NCBI GenBank assembly: GCA_950295325.1
Contig: OX485805.1
Location: 23,547,501 to 23,611,500, forward strand
DNA: 64,000 nucleotides
From: Polytrichum commune
Lineage: Eukaryota > Streptophyta > Polytrichopsida > Polytrichales > Polytrichaceae
Direction: 5' to 3'
Positions 27,501 through 38,917 of the stretch are shown piece after piece. The position numbers were made by a program, and so were the translations under genes. The notes beneath the pieces were generated by a model that searched no databases, was not told the origin of the DNA, and saw only the letters and a program-made list of their open reading frames with translations. Within the stretch, counting starts at the first letter, position 1. Every line of letters starts with the position of its first letter.

Positions 27501-28481
27501 AGCTAATCAAGTGCATTTACATTTACAGGAGCAGCTCACATTATTGATGATATATTACGTTTTGGACCAAGTGAGCTATATTGGTGTTATTCATACGAGC
27601 GCCTAGTGTCCAAGTACCACAAAATATCTACCAATAACAAAGAGATGGAAGTGACATACATTCAGTTTTATTCAAGGCAGATTTTTACCACTGTTAGGAA
27701 ACAACTTCAGGTTGATGGAGATGGTCTTTCAGCACAACAGAGGAGCATGTTGTGTGTCCACAAGTATTTGATCATTCCAGAGGGCATTTGCCCAAATGCA
27801 GACAATGACATTTCATGCCCTTCATGGCACTCAAAGTGTGTCATTCAAGTTCCTACTATTGAGAGGGCAAATGAGATTTGGAGTATTATACAGAGGATTG
27901 ACCCTAATGCATGTACTATGACATCAACCTCGAAAGGGATCCTAGTGCGAAGAAAATATACTAAACTGGAAAAGATGCCTGTGGAATTTGAAGAATATGT
28001 TACTGTATATTTGCAGGAGAAGGGGATCCTTGGTGACTGGAATAAAAGTGAATGGAGCCCTTTGATGAAGGAGGTGAAATACATATTGTTGCAAGGAAAG
28101 CTATACAGGCCTGGATGTGACGTTATTGTAAAGCAGGATCCTGATGTTGCTACACCATATAAGGCCAGAATCAGAAGGTTTTTTATTCACGAATTTGGTG
28201 GAGAGATCCGAGTTTTCTTCTCTGCAGACTATTACCTTCATTTGCAAGATGAGGTTGATGGCCGTCTGGTAGATCTCATTGATGAAATCACTGGCATGAA
28301 TGTTGTGTTGAACAATCGTATGTTTCCATACAGTTACACTTCCATTCGTCCTGTGGAAATGCTTTTGTGCAAGTTCATGAAAGTGACATGTCCTGCACAC
28401 ATTGGACAACAATACAGTGTTGCTTATGCAATGGACGATCTTCAACCTCGAGACAGAATACATTATAGGATCGTTTCGTGA
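24537..28481 (+). CDS. TNP2-type transposase with DUF4218 domain, 5 exons, one in-frame TAG
   Basis: Exons in phase: 24537-24599, 24829-24849, 24903-26171, 26287-27391, 27529-28481 (3,411 nt). The order matches EnSpm/CACTA TNP2 proteins: a transposase-associated Cys-rich segment (CPCKICVN, exon 3), an acidic 36-nt repeat (GEGRQAPGDGEG), a zinc-binding-like segment (CPKCRLPRKK), the TNP2 core (HWDGFQPTR, VTGDHPAQTK, FDVMHITSLN) and DUF4218 (AAHIIDDILRFGPSELYWC). TNP2 carries out DNA cutting and transfer. The single defect is TAG at 26566-26568, after FAYPP; the frame resumes at once and stays open for 637 codons. The stop overlaps an AG acceptor-like TTAG, so a tiny intron (donor after 26528) is conceivable but would be only about 40 nt. 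Both a domesticated gene and a recent transposon copy are possible. Confidence 0.85.
25193..25320 (+). repeat. 36-nt coding tandem repeat in the TNP2-like gene
   Basis: GATGGTGAGGGCA or GAAGGTGAGGGCA recurs about every 36 nt, encoding acidic repeats of the type DGEGRQAPGEGEG. The frame is maintained through all copies. Confidence 0.85.
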
Positions 28482-28560
28482 CCAGGAGGAAGTTCGGATT
28501 ATTTCTCTTCGGCTGGGAAGGTTTTTTCTCGTGTTTCTCTGTTTTTAGGGTTTTATTGGC

Positions 28561-28584
28561 AGGGAGTAGTGTAGTGTAGTGTAG
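28561..28584 (+). repeat. CACTA-like terminal sequence downstream of the TNP2-like gene
   Basis: GGAGTAGTGTAGTGTAGTG reads CACTACACTACACTACTCC on the other strand and so ends in the CACTA signature expected at a terminus of an EnSpm/CACTA element, 80-100 bp after the TNP2 stop codon. I could not find a convincing matching left terminus with a 3-bp target duplication in the window. Confidence 0.35.
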
Positions 28585-29340
28585 GTTCAATGTGGGCATG
28601 AAACAAGTTTGTCATCAATCCAGGTGGTCGAAGGAGTGGGATGACCACTTTTCTCTTTCTTCTAACTTTTGGTTTTTGAAAATCATCCTTTGTTTTGCGA
28701 AACTAGGGTTACTCTGCACTTGGAGGGATACTCGTAGTTTCTTGAAGATATGTTTCCAAGTTCCTTTCTAAGCTAAGCAACACTATTCCACATGGTAAAC
28801 GCATTTCACCGTTTCCTAGTATTTATTATGTGGGAAAGATAAGAGTATTCCCCACTTGCTGAATCAGGTAAAAACCCCTACCTTCCCTGTGGTTATCTGT
28901 TCAACTCAATTGGTGTTTTCGTGGGGAGTTGGGTGCCTATAATTTTTCGTTGGTTGATTTGCATACAAAATTGTTGTGCATTCTCCTAGGTAGTGGTTGA
29001 ATTTGAATGAAGAGCAACCTATTCTGGTTCATTGAAGGCGAAGCTCATTTCAACACCTCTTCGTATGTCAGAAGGAGTTTCTCCTCAACCACTTTTGAAT
29101 CAAGAATGTATCAATCATTGAGAGCCCGTGACCAGTTACTTCAAGCACTCTCATTGGTGGAAAAGGCGGAGCCGGTCCAAGTTCGCTTCACACTACGCTT
29201 GAGGGACCAACGGAGTATGTGAATGCAGGATGGATGTAAAGTCTGCATGGATTCTTACACGGCATCGAATGGATCGTATTTCATGGTCACTTGGACCATT
29301 TTCAAGAACCATCTCTTGGAGGTAGGCCTACCACAAAACC
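28585..29340. other. Gene-free interval after the TNP2-like gene
   Basis: A 71-codon frame at 29007-29222 (ATG start, MKSNLFWFIEGEAHF) and a 64-codon frame just after it in the next phase are seen, without recognisable domains. I do not call them genes. Confidence 0.4.
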
Positions 29341-32300
29341 GGGAGACCATGGCACTCCGAATGCTCACAACCGTTGATTTATTCTATGTTACCATGTGTG
29401 AGGACCTGCATGAATAGGAATTCATGGAAATAGTATTTGGTTGAAGGCCCGGTCACTTGTGACTTTACACGTCCGTGACCACACTACATGCTTTTGGAGG
29501 TGTGTTGGGACAGCCTTTGGACACTTTCTTTTGGGCTCTCACAAGTTCATGGTCACGGCTCTTGGCTCATGTGTAAAGTGGCCTTGATTCCCCTTCCACA
29601 TTCATCCTCCTGAGAATAAGCACATGTGAAATTTAGCATTACAAGTGAAGAACTATATGAGGATAGTAACAGAAATCACGACAACCAAGTGTCACCCATA
29701 CATCATGATTATTGATGGAGGACGTTAAGTTCCCCCCCACGAACTTTTCGGGAGAGGAATATTCGGGCAAGGACAGCCGCCCGTCCATAAAATCAAGATT
29801 TTTTGGACATTATGGACTCCTTTGGAAACCTAAAATGAGTATCCAGATAATAACCGTCAAAACCATGATGGAACGTGTCAGACAACTTCTCTCCTATCAT
29901 TTAACTATTTCGATATCAATAGCAACTACATGCGGTAAGGTGACGGTCCCACAAAGCTCTCCCACGGAAATATTTAAGATTCAGACCAAATTTTGCAAAT
30001 GGGAAAACTCACTATAACATTATGTTAGAGGGAGTAGTAGTCTCATTATATGCCCCACATGTTCATTCTATATGAATTTCCTAAATTGTGGGTCCCATGA
30101 TCAAAAATAATATCTCACAATACACAAGGCGGCAAGGCCTGTCATAAAAGTACCTATAGCTACGACTATATTTGGTCAAAGATTGTGAGGTATTGATAGT
30201 TGATTCTCTATGGATGAGTTGAAAGTTGGGCCCCAATATATTCAAGCTATTACGGTCGAGAGAGGCTTTTTGGACCATGTCAACAATATAATAGTGGTTA
30301 GGCTTGATGCGTGGGTCCAACTCAATAGCTAAACGTGGCACTATCACGTTGATGGGATCTATAATGATAATATGTGATCATGCTCTTATGCATCAATTCT
30401 CCAACAATCAACATATTTATAAATATAGAAAGTAGCATTTATGGCTTGATGGCTTAAACATACACTTCCAGCAAGAGTTTATTTTTTTGTAAATGATTCT
30501 CCCAATGTGAAGCCTCAAACACATTATAAGGTGGTCATGTTCCTAAAACATGTAAGGTAGAAAATACGACAACAGTGAACCACCACTATTGGTGCACTAA
30601 ACTAGGGGTAGAATGATTCTTGTGAGGTCCAAATGGCTAATTATAAAAGTGGCGGCCTGAAAAGGATGCATTGATAGGCCATATAGGTGTTGTTTCACAT
30701 CACTTGCGAAATCACTTTTGGTTGCCATTGAGTGAATCGTTTTGTCTGCATTTGTATGTGGAGTAGGACAATTTGATGCTCAAATTAGGGAGATTCTAGT
30801 GTACAAATACGGGGTTTTGACTTACTTGCCTCTTTGGAAAAATGTAACAAGATATTTACATGGACTAAATTACAAATCAACTTTCATTCCTCATCATTTC
30901 CTCTACTCCATCTCTAAAAAATATAGGAGCGTCACCATCTTTTTGAAGTATTTGCTTTAGGCTCACATACTTTAATAGTGGCATGGTTCTTCTATAAAGA
31001 AGTTCTCCTCACATGACCCAGACATGAATAGAATAAATGTAATAGAATAAATGTACAAGGTGTTACAGTAGTCCTCCCACCCATAAATTGTCATGATAAT
31101 AGAAACGCCATAGGGCCGACACTCCCTAAAAACTAGAAACTACGTGTGGCCAAAGATAAGGTCCTTTTAATGATGGTATCAAAAAATTAAAGTGGTTTCA
31201 AAATAAAATAGGGCCCACACAATATGTGAGTTTGAATGCAAAATAATGTAGGGTGTTGTAAATTCCATTAAATTAGGTTTATATTATTTCTAATATACCA
31301 TGATATTAAAATATTAAAAAATCAACAAATAGAATAGGGTTGTAGTGTATACATTTCACCTGTCCTACCCATAGTGGGTGAGAATTTGTTGACAAAATGT
31401 TGTAGGCACACACCTAACGGTCACCATGGCGCCAAAACTCCATATGTCAAATTAAAGAATGCAAGGGATCATCCACCACCTAGCTGCACCCACACCTGAA
31501 GCACATCTTAACACCCTTTCCTCCCCAACAAGCACTATCCACCTCCATGCACATCACTAGCCCTACGCTCCAACTTTAAAACCCCCCCCCCTCCCCTGGC
31601 TTCCACAATAACACCCACCAAGGCTATAACATATTTAATGAATAGTTCTCTCTTAAAGTACCATCAAGGCCTTCTAGAACTGATAATATGTGTGGCACTT
31701 ATTATTATTATCAATACAAAGAGTATAAACTTCTCTCATGGACCCTCTCCACTCTCTCTAATTGCACACAAATAAACAAGAATATCCACCGCAAAACACA
31801 CCAAAACAATGACCCCCACTATCACCAAACCCTACCTAAAGACCATCCACGTACCCATCGATGTCTCCTCATACTTGTTATACCTATATATCAATAACGA
31901 GCAAGATGTTAGTATTGAGCAAGATGATTAGAATTGGTGACACTAAATACACTATTTAGTGTAGTCTACATAGCCTTCATGGAAGCTCCATTGGTACCGT
32001 TATGTACAAGTCTAAACTATCACCGATTCAAAAGGCCTCCATCAATAGGTTAAAATTTACTGTCTTCATCGTTCAAACTCCCGGCCCCCACCATTGTTCT
32101 TTTCTTTTCAAAAGAAAAAGAAAAAATAAAAATCCGAGTGGATTGAGGACTCGCAACCATTAAACAAACGGATCCGAAAGGGATCTCCTGACAAACGAGC
32201 TCATTCATTACTTGAACATCTCTTGTTGGGATCACGAGAATATTCGTCGGCACCGGAGGACTACGTAAACATGGCCACTTTACTACAACCGTATCATGAA

Positions 32301-33300
32301 TTCCAGGCACTTTTCTTGCCAAATTAGGCAACTTCTTCACACGTACCATTCACAGCATGTGGCATTTTCACTATATAAAAGAATGCAGTAGTTTGTGTTG
32401 ATATTGATAAGGTACTATGATAAGTCAACTTAAGTTAGCGGCATATAAACTCAACTTGCATTAAAGAATCGAGACTCGAGAGATTGCATAAAGTTGGATC
32501 CTACTATTGGCCTAATGCCCCCTTCCCACCTGACTTTAGTTAAGACCCAAAGTATTTCCTAAAAACCGGGTAAAGCTCCCTCGGTTATAGCGGAGGCATC
32601 CGACTATCCCAATGCACTTACAAGAACTTGCTCCGGAGATTGTCAAGTAGGTTTTAGTTAAGTAGCTTTCACACATGTTCATGGTTTTATCTACCAAGCA
32701 ATGAATGTTGGGTAGTTTTTGTCCCATCCCCAAATGCCTTACTACTCACCTATCTTACCACCGGTTTTTGTTAATGAAGCTCCTCGTGCCCTCATAGCTA
32801 AGACTAAAAAGCAACCAATCACAAGGGTGGGAGGCGACACTTTTAAAGTTCCTATATTCTTGCCTCATGTTTAGGTACTGATGGGAGGGAGGGTCGGTGG
32901 TTGAGGCTTAAAACCTCCACTTTTAAGCCATGCCACATCATTTGCCACGTAGGCTCGGCACTAAAAAGAGCCGTATGTGTGAACCCTAGATAACTAAAAC
33001 CGCTTTTAGACTAAAACTACTTCTAACTAATGTCAGGTGGGAATGCCCCATAAGGCCCACTTCATGCACGAGCCAAGAGCCGTGCCCATGAAATTGTGAG
33101 AGCCCAAAAGAAAGTGGCTAAAGGCCGTCCCAACACACCTCCAACATCATGTAGTGTGGTCACAGACCCTCAAGTGTAGGGTGAAGTCATATGTGACGCA
33201 ACCCTCGACCAATGTGCTATTTCGATGAATTTCTACTCATGCGGGTTCTCACACATGATAAAATAGATTAAACCAACGGTTGTGAGTGTTTAGAATGCCA
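29340..33300. repeat. ~250-bp inverted repeat enclosing about 3.5 kb
   Basis: The left arm, about 29340-29590, matches the reverse complement of about 33046-33300 at roughly 75-80 percent by eye. Shared words in order include ACTCACAACCGTTG, CATGTGTGAG, AATTCAT.GAAATAG, GTGACCACACTACATG, GGAGGTGTGTTGGGAC, CACTTTCTTTTGGGCTCTCACAA and CGGCTCTTGGCTC. The interior has no recognised gene; a short C-rich tract lies near 31580-31600. It may be one large element with long terminal inverted repeats, or two inverted copies of a shorter element. Confidence 0.65.
31900..31970 (+). repeat. 23-nt hairpin repeat with flank, copy B
   Basis: Positions 31940-31962 are a perfect hairpin: 10-bp arms ACACTAAATA and TATTTAGTGT, loop CAC. 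The preceding 40 bp align with the reverse complement of 3515-3556. It lies inside the interval framed by the 29.3/33.3-kb inverted repeat. Confidence 0.7.
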
Positions 33301-34579
33301 CCAATCATTATTTAGTGTAGTATTCAAGTGTTATTTGGTTGTTATTCTTAATCAAACACCTTATATATTTGATTAGTGAGTGGTTGGATGAGGATCAAAG
33401 AACAAACACCATAAAGATACATACATGCTTTAAAAAAAAATTCATCAATTGGTCTATATCTTCCAATTTCATTACAAACTACGTATTCAATAGTGGACAT
33501 AGTAGAGAGTCCGTATGAATTCGATTAAGGAATCAACAAACTTGCACTTCCGATAATCATAACTAAAATGAGTGGAGGTTCAACTCTCGATTCAATTTTT
33601 GTTGATGCTTTGTTGTAGATTTGCTGATGCAATATAAGTTTCGTTGTATAAATCTAATCTATAGAAGTTGGAGAACGTGAAAAATAAATCAAATTACACA
33701 TACCTTGTCTACAATTAGGGTGTGGAGAGAGGGAGTTGACACTTGAGTTCACTTTGCACACACTTAACTAGTCTAATAAAAGTCATGTAATAGGCGTGAC
33801 ATTATGGAGGTTAGAGTGTATTTAGTGTACCTGATCAGAGCAGCATGTTTGGTCACTCCAATAGGAAGCGGGCCCGGCAAGTGGCACTGCATCAGCCACC
33901 TAAATAGCGACTCTATCAGGAAGCGCTCGCCAAGCTCCCAGTGACGTTCTCTTTGGACGTCTGACGGGAACTCTCTGGGAACGTCCACCATCCAAGCATC
34001 CCGCGATCTGCGTTTCGAAAAGTGGGTGGCCATAATTGGGGATGCTATAATTAGTAAGTTGATTAGTGACAAGAGTAGCCTCTTGCGTCGTGTAATTAGG
34101 AGGTGGTAACATTGATTTGTGAGTCGGTTTACTAGGTCCGTGGGCCCAGACTCCAGAGGGAAGGGTTTCTTGGCAAGGGAACGGTCATTCATCGCTTCCC
34201 TTTCTTGCTGCCTCGCCTTCTCGCGAGTGTCCCACCTCGCTCCCGATTCGTTCCTCCTCCTCACCGACCTGGTTTGACTAGATTCCTCTTGCTTTCGCAG
34301 ACATTTTGGTCCAAGAACTGCTCAATTTGGAGAATTTTCGAGGAAGAAGGGGTCGAAACAGTGTCGGCCATTAGTCGTGAGGATTGCTTGGATTGGAGAT
34401 TCTTGTTCAGCGGGCTGTCTCTCCATTTCGTGAGGTGAAATTCGTGGCATGAGAGATTGGATATAGTAGGATTGCTGAGGCATTTTGATTGTTGTGTGGC
34501 GGGGAGGGAAGGGTTAGGAAATTACTCGTGAAGTGATCAATTTGGAGTGATTCAGGGACTTTGAGGAGGCAGGATCAAC
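33301..34579. other. Interval before VAMP72, including its probable promoter and 5' UTR
   Basis: No protein-coding gene is recognised. Bases from about 34150 to 34579 are less AT-rich, with CT-rich and GA-rich stretches typical of a plant 5' UTR, and lead directly into the VAMP72 ATG. A half-copy of the TATTTAGTGT word occurs near 33306-33318 and again near 33820. Confidence 0.5.
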
Positions 34580-37500
34580 ATGGGGGGACAATCGCTCATC
34601 TACAGCTTTGTAGCGAGGGGCACAACAGTGTTGGCGGAATACACAGCATTTTCTGGAAACTTCAGTACTATTGCAGTCCAATGTCTTCAGAAGCTGCCTG
34701 CCAATAACAATAAGTTTACATACACATGTGATCGTCACACATTCAACTACCTCATAGATGAAGGCTTCAGTATGTGTTCTTTTCATCCTTTTCTCCCTGC
34801 ATATTGTCATAGTAACAATACATGAAATTCCATACAACATTATCAAATATCTCGAGGAATTGCATGCATATGTGAACTCGTCACCACTAGCACATCGAAA
34901 ACTCTATTGGAAGACTCATAGTGATGACATAAGGTACAAGTGAGTGTGCTGAGGGGTATCATTTTGTGCACAACTTGGGTCCACATGACTATTTCTTCAA
35001 CAACCAACAAAAAGTTCACATATACATGTAATTGTCACAAATTCACCTATCTTATCAATGAAATGAAGGCTTTTGTATATATTCTTATCATCCTATTCTT
35101 CTTCCATAATGACATATTTGCAATATATATATCAAATACCATACAACATAATAAATAGAACTCAAGCATGTGCATGCATTTGTCAACTCACCACTGCCAC
35201 GTCTAGAAAGGATTGGAAGACAAATAGTATAGTGACGACATTAGGCACAAGTGAGTGTGGGGCACCACTTTGTGCACAACTTATGTATATATGGCTATTT
35301 TTGAAGGGCTTTCATTTGCTTTATCTCACCTAACTGACTGCTTGTGCTCCCACCCCTGAAATTCCATTCTACCCTTGCATCCCCTATGTGACTAAGAAGG
35401 GTCAAATGAGGTCTGTGTGATTTTGAACATTCCATATAAATTAGATATGCTCTTAATTATAAAGTCTGAATGAAGTTAGTGCTCCTAACATTACTGCTCA
35501 TCCAAATTATTATTATTTTTGGGTTAGGTAAGTGAGTATGTGGTATCTGTGATCGCTGGAAATGTGTTCGTGTACACAATTCGATAAATGTATAGGTCAA
35601 TGTTTTGATGGTTTGTTGAAAAGAAATGTGAAGTGCAAGTAATTATTCTCTTGTCCCTCTGGCAATGCGTCCTGCCCATGGTGTGAGTGCGTTCTGTCTG
35701 CACTCACTTCTATGGAACAACCTTTTGGTCAACACAATTTAGATTAAGTGCTGGGCAATATTAGTCTTTAGGAAGAAGGTTGTAGTATGTCATTGAAATT
35801 TGAATATGACATACTATATAATCGTGGCCAATTTCAATGATATACTATAACAATCATTAATAAACGAGGCCATCTCTTGAAGAATGTCTTCAATCTTCAA
35901 GCCTATCTACCTAGATTTCCATGGTTAGTGCGCATATTCGTTAGCAATCTGCACTATCATTTGAAATCAGGTGGAATCATCATCTGATATTTCTAGGCCA
36001 AGGTGTTCCTTACCATGATTGACTATTACTATTACCAAATTATTGCCCTGGTTTGCTTTGAATCTCTTGTTCAGTATCTTCATTCAAATGGCCAAAGATA
36101 CACTCTAATTGTAGTCCCATTTCATGATGTTAAAGTTGAATTTTATTTTTTATTTTGTGGGGGGATACCACTAAGATTAGATGTACACATCTGTTGAATA
36201 CAAGTGTAATTTCCTTCTGCATTGTGTAGTTTGTCACACGCACTTATTGTTCTTGATGTTTTTGAAGGCTCTGATCATTTCTATTTGTCTGTTTGGCTTA
36301 GTAGTTACAAGTGCTTCTGTATATGCAATGTTGATGGGGGGTCCTGGTCTTACAACTTGATGTATGGATATGGGGTGGGTATTGTGTTGCCTTACGGATT
36401 GCTTCTTGATTCAATTACAGTTATCGTAAAATGACAGTAGTGCTTTGGACAGTGCCTCAGTTAAATATCCATATGCTTATAAACTGTGCCTCAGTCTATT
36501 AAGTTTAAAAATTTGGATAAAATTGGGTTCCTTTCTGTAGAAAGGTGTCCATTGTTCCATACAATCTATGACATATCTGAGAGTTCCACGTTCAAATGTG
36601 CAGCCTACATGGTTGTTGCCGATGAAGAGTTTGGGCGTATTGTTCCATTTGCATTCTTGGAGCGCATCAAGGAGGACTTCAAGCGTCGCTACCAGGGTGG
36701 GAAGGCTGATCTGGCAGTTGCTCATAGCCTAGACAAGGAATTCGGGTATGAAGACCAATTTGATGTTGCCTACAGCCTTGACAAGGAATTCGGGTATGCG
36801 GAATCTTTCCGCATGCGCTATTTAAATAAGATATAGCCTAAGCTGATAAGTCTGCCCACACAAATTAAGGTTTCAAGGGGACCCTGAAATCCTGAACCAT
36901 AGCAGTTCAGCTGCTTGATATTTGGTCTAATTGGGGCTTCGACCCCACTGGGTGTGGTTTGCCTGACAATGGCCAGCTGATATTATGTTTCATCCTAGTT
37001 CTGACGTTGGATTACACAGAACAACAATCGACCTTGTGCGGCTTGCCCGCGTTGAGCTTTAGAGGTTTGAATCTGTGGGCATTTCAAGGTGTTTCCCAGA
37101 AGGTTTTCTGATTCCAAGTTGGGACATTCTATTGATGTTGTCTTGGTTCCAGATCAAAGTTGAAGGAACACATGGAATATTGTGTGTCCCACCCTGAGGA
37201 GATGAACAAAATATCTAAAATCAAGTCTCAGGTTGCAGAGGTCAAGGGTATCATGATGGACAACATCGAGAAGGTACATCACATTTATTTACCATTAGTT
37301 TCCAACAGGAGCTGAAGGTCAACTGCTAGTCGCTGGTTAGGTTCTGTTGTAACATACTCAGTTGGGGCTCAATTGATCAGCTTATAGTCTGGTTAATGTG
37401 TATACTTTTTCTGCCTAGGGGTGTTTCAATTTGTGTATCTGGAAGGTATGCAGTACTTAAAGCGTGGCTTCTGGGCATTTTGCTGATTTTAGGTCTCAAC

Positions 37501-38917
37501 ATTTTTGAAAAAATTATAAGACAATTAATCTAGGTTATTAAATGGGTTACAAAGATGCCCATCATAAAAAACTAATAATGGCTTGTGGCCTCTCTAAATC
37601 ATCAAAGTGTAATTTACCATTGGGTCTTTTGGATTCACAGGGGTCCACTTATTTTGTTTTTTTAGGTGAAATCCACCACAAAATCAGCCTCATAGTGTGT
37701 GAGGGTCTTATATTACATGAGGGTATCAGTCACCTTTTGTTGAACATGTCTTACACTGCCTTGTTGAGCGTGTAGAACCTAGATTAGCCATTGTGATTGG
37801 CCAAAGACGGTGCTGTTGTTGAATCGTTCTTACACTGCCACCATGAATGGTCAAAGTGGTGCTATTCTGGACTTTTTGCCACATATGAGTGGTGGCTTTT
37901 AACTTTGGCTTACCTAACCTACCTTAGGTTTGGTTTAAGGACCAATTTTAGAGCTCACAATTTGTTAAGCCACGCTTTAAGGACAGTCTATCTTAGCCAA
38001 AATCAAAAAGTGAAACCCAGGAAGTTGGAATATTTGTATGGTGTTGCAGTGTGGGTTAGAATATCTGCTGGTTCATGCAAGCTGTTTCTATTTGTCCCCG
38101 CAGAGAGTACGAGGCTTACTGTGTGAACTGAGTCACCTAGAGTTGTTGGAAATGAGGGGCTTCAATGGTATTTAGAGGACAGTGACCTTTTAAGTTGCCC
38201 CAGTCATCCTACCACAAGTGTATATGTGCATGCAGGGGCTGCAGTAGAATGATATATTAAGAGCCAGAATCTTCCAATTTGTTGGCAGGCACTATTTTCA
38301 CCTCTTCTTGAAAAACATTTCTCACCATTTTTCAGTATTCTCATGCAGGTTCTTGAGCGGGGAGAGAAGATTGAACTGCTGGTTGACAAGACAGAAAATC
38401 TCCGATTTCAGGTACAAAAGTAGCTCAATTTAAGATATAATCCTGTGATAGTGGTACTTCTTCCTCTGTTCCCCGTCAGTTGTAGATTGATCATTAATTT
38501 CTGACTAGTTGGCAACATATGTGACAGTTGCAGGGGAGTTAGGGAAAAACTACAACTTGTTACAGTCCCAGCCTGGTAACAGGTGATCTAATTGTGGGTC
38601 AAGTATCCATATCCCAGGCTGGGTTTGGGCTGGAACCGTTGAAGTGGAGGCAGTTCTCAATATTTGCTAAGGAATCTTTGTGAAGTTTTTGAGAGGCTGG
38701 GACACTCACAACTAGTATAAATATATTCTTGTTTGTGCAGGCTGATAACTTCCAAAGGCAGGGAAGATCTCTACGCAGGAAGATGTGGTTCCAAAACTTC
38801 AAAGTGAAGCTCATTGTTTTGATCATTATCATCGTCGTCATCTTCATCATCTATCTCTCCATCTGCAAGGGCTTTGTTTGTCATAGCCCCAGTGCTCCAG
38901 GCAAACCAGCAGCTTGA
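34580..38917 (+). CDS. VAMP72-type longin R-SNARE, 5 exons, with duplicated splice donor in exon 2
   Basis: Exons 34580-34769, 36604-36745 (or -36793), 37153-37273, 38349-38411 and 38741-38917 join in frame to 230 aa (246 with the distal donor). Family length is near 220. VAMP72 proteins are vesicle R-SNAREs acting in fusion at the plasma membrane, endosomes and cell plate. An N-terminal longin domain (from [14 protein letters not shown]) is followed by the SNARE motif with [18 protein letters not shown], where the Arg supplies the zero layer. A C-terminal anchor [20 protein letters not shown] follows, then a 16-residue tail ([16 protein letters not shown]), longer than I expect for the family. 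Splice sites are all GT-AG. A 48-nt tandem duplication at the end of exon 2 gives two equal donors. Identification is secure from sequence. Confidence 0.93.
34690..35300 (+). repeat. Tandem duplication of the VAMP72 exon-1 end and intron start
   Basis: Two units of about 300 bp, near 34690-34993 and 34994-35300, are aligned by TTTACATACACATGT/TTCACATATACATGT, ATTCAACTACCTCAT/ATTCACCTATCTTAT, ATACCATACAACAT-like words, AAGTGAGTGTG and TTTGTGCACAACTT. The first unit contains the last 80 nt of exon 1 and its donor GTATGTG. The second holds a decayed exon copy ([19 protein letters not shown]), with the donor region changed to TTTTGTATATA. Confidence 0.8.
36711..36800 (+). repeat. 48-bp in-frame tandem duplication creating two donors in VAMP72 exon 2
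   Basis: GACAAGGAATTCGGGTATG occurs twice, 48 nt apart, with its surroundings (GTTGCTCATAGCCTA and GTTGCCTACAGCCTT). Each copy offers the same donor, CGG|GTATG, after 36745 or 36793. Use of the first gives exactly the family alignment SLDKEFG-SKLKEHM; use of the second adds 16 residues in frame. Confidence 0.9.

Noticed and set aside
27845..28463. Minus-strand frames within the TNP2-like gene
   Set aside because: They are shadows of the DUF4218 exon.
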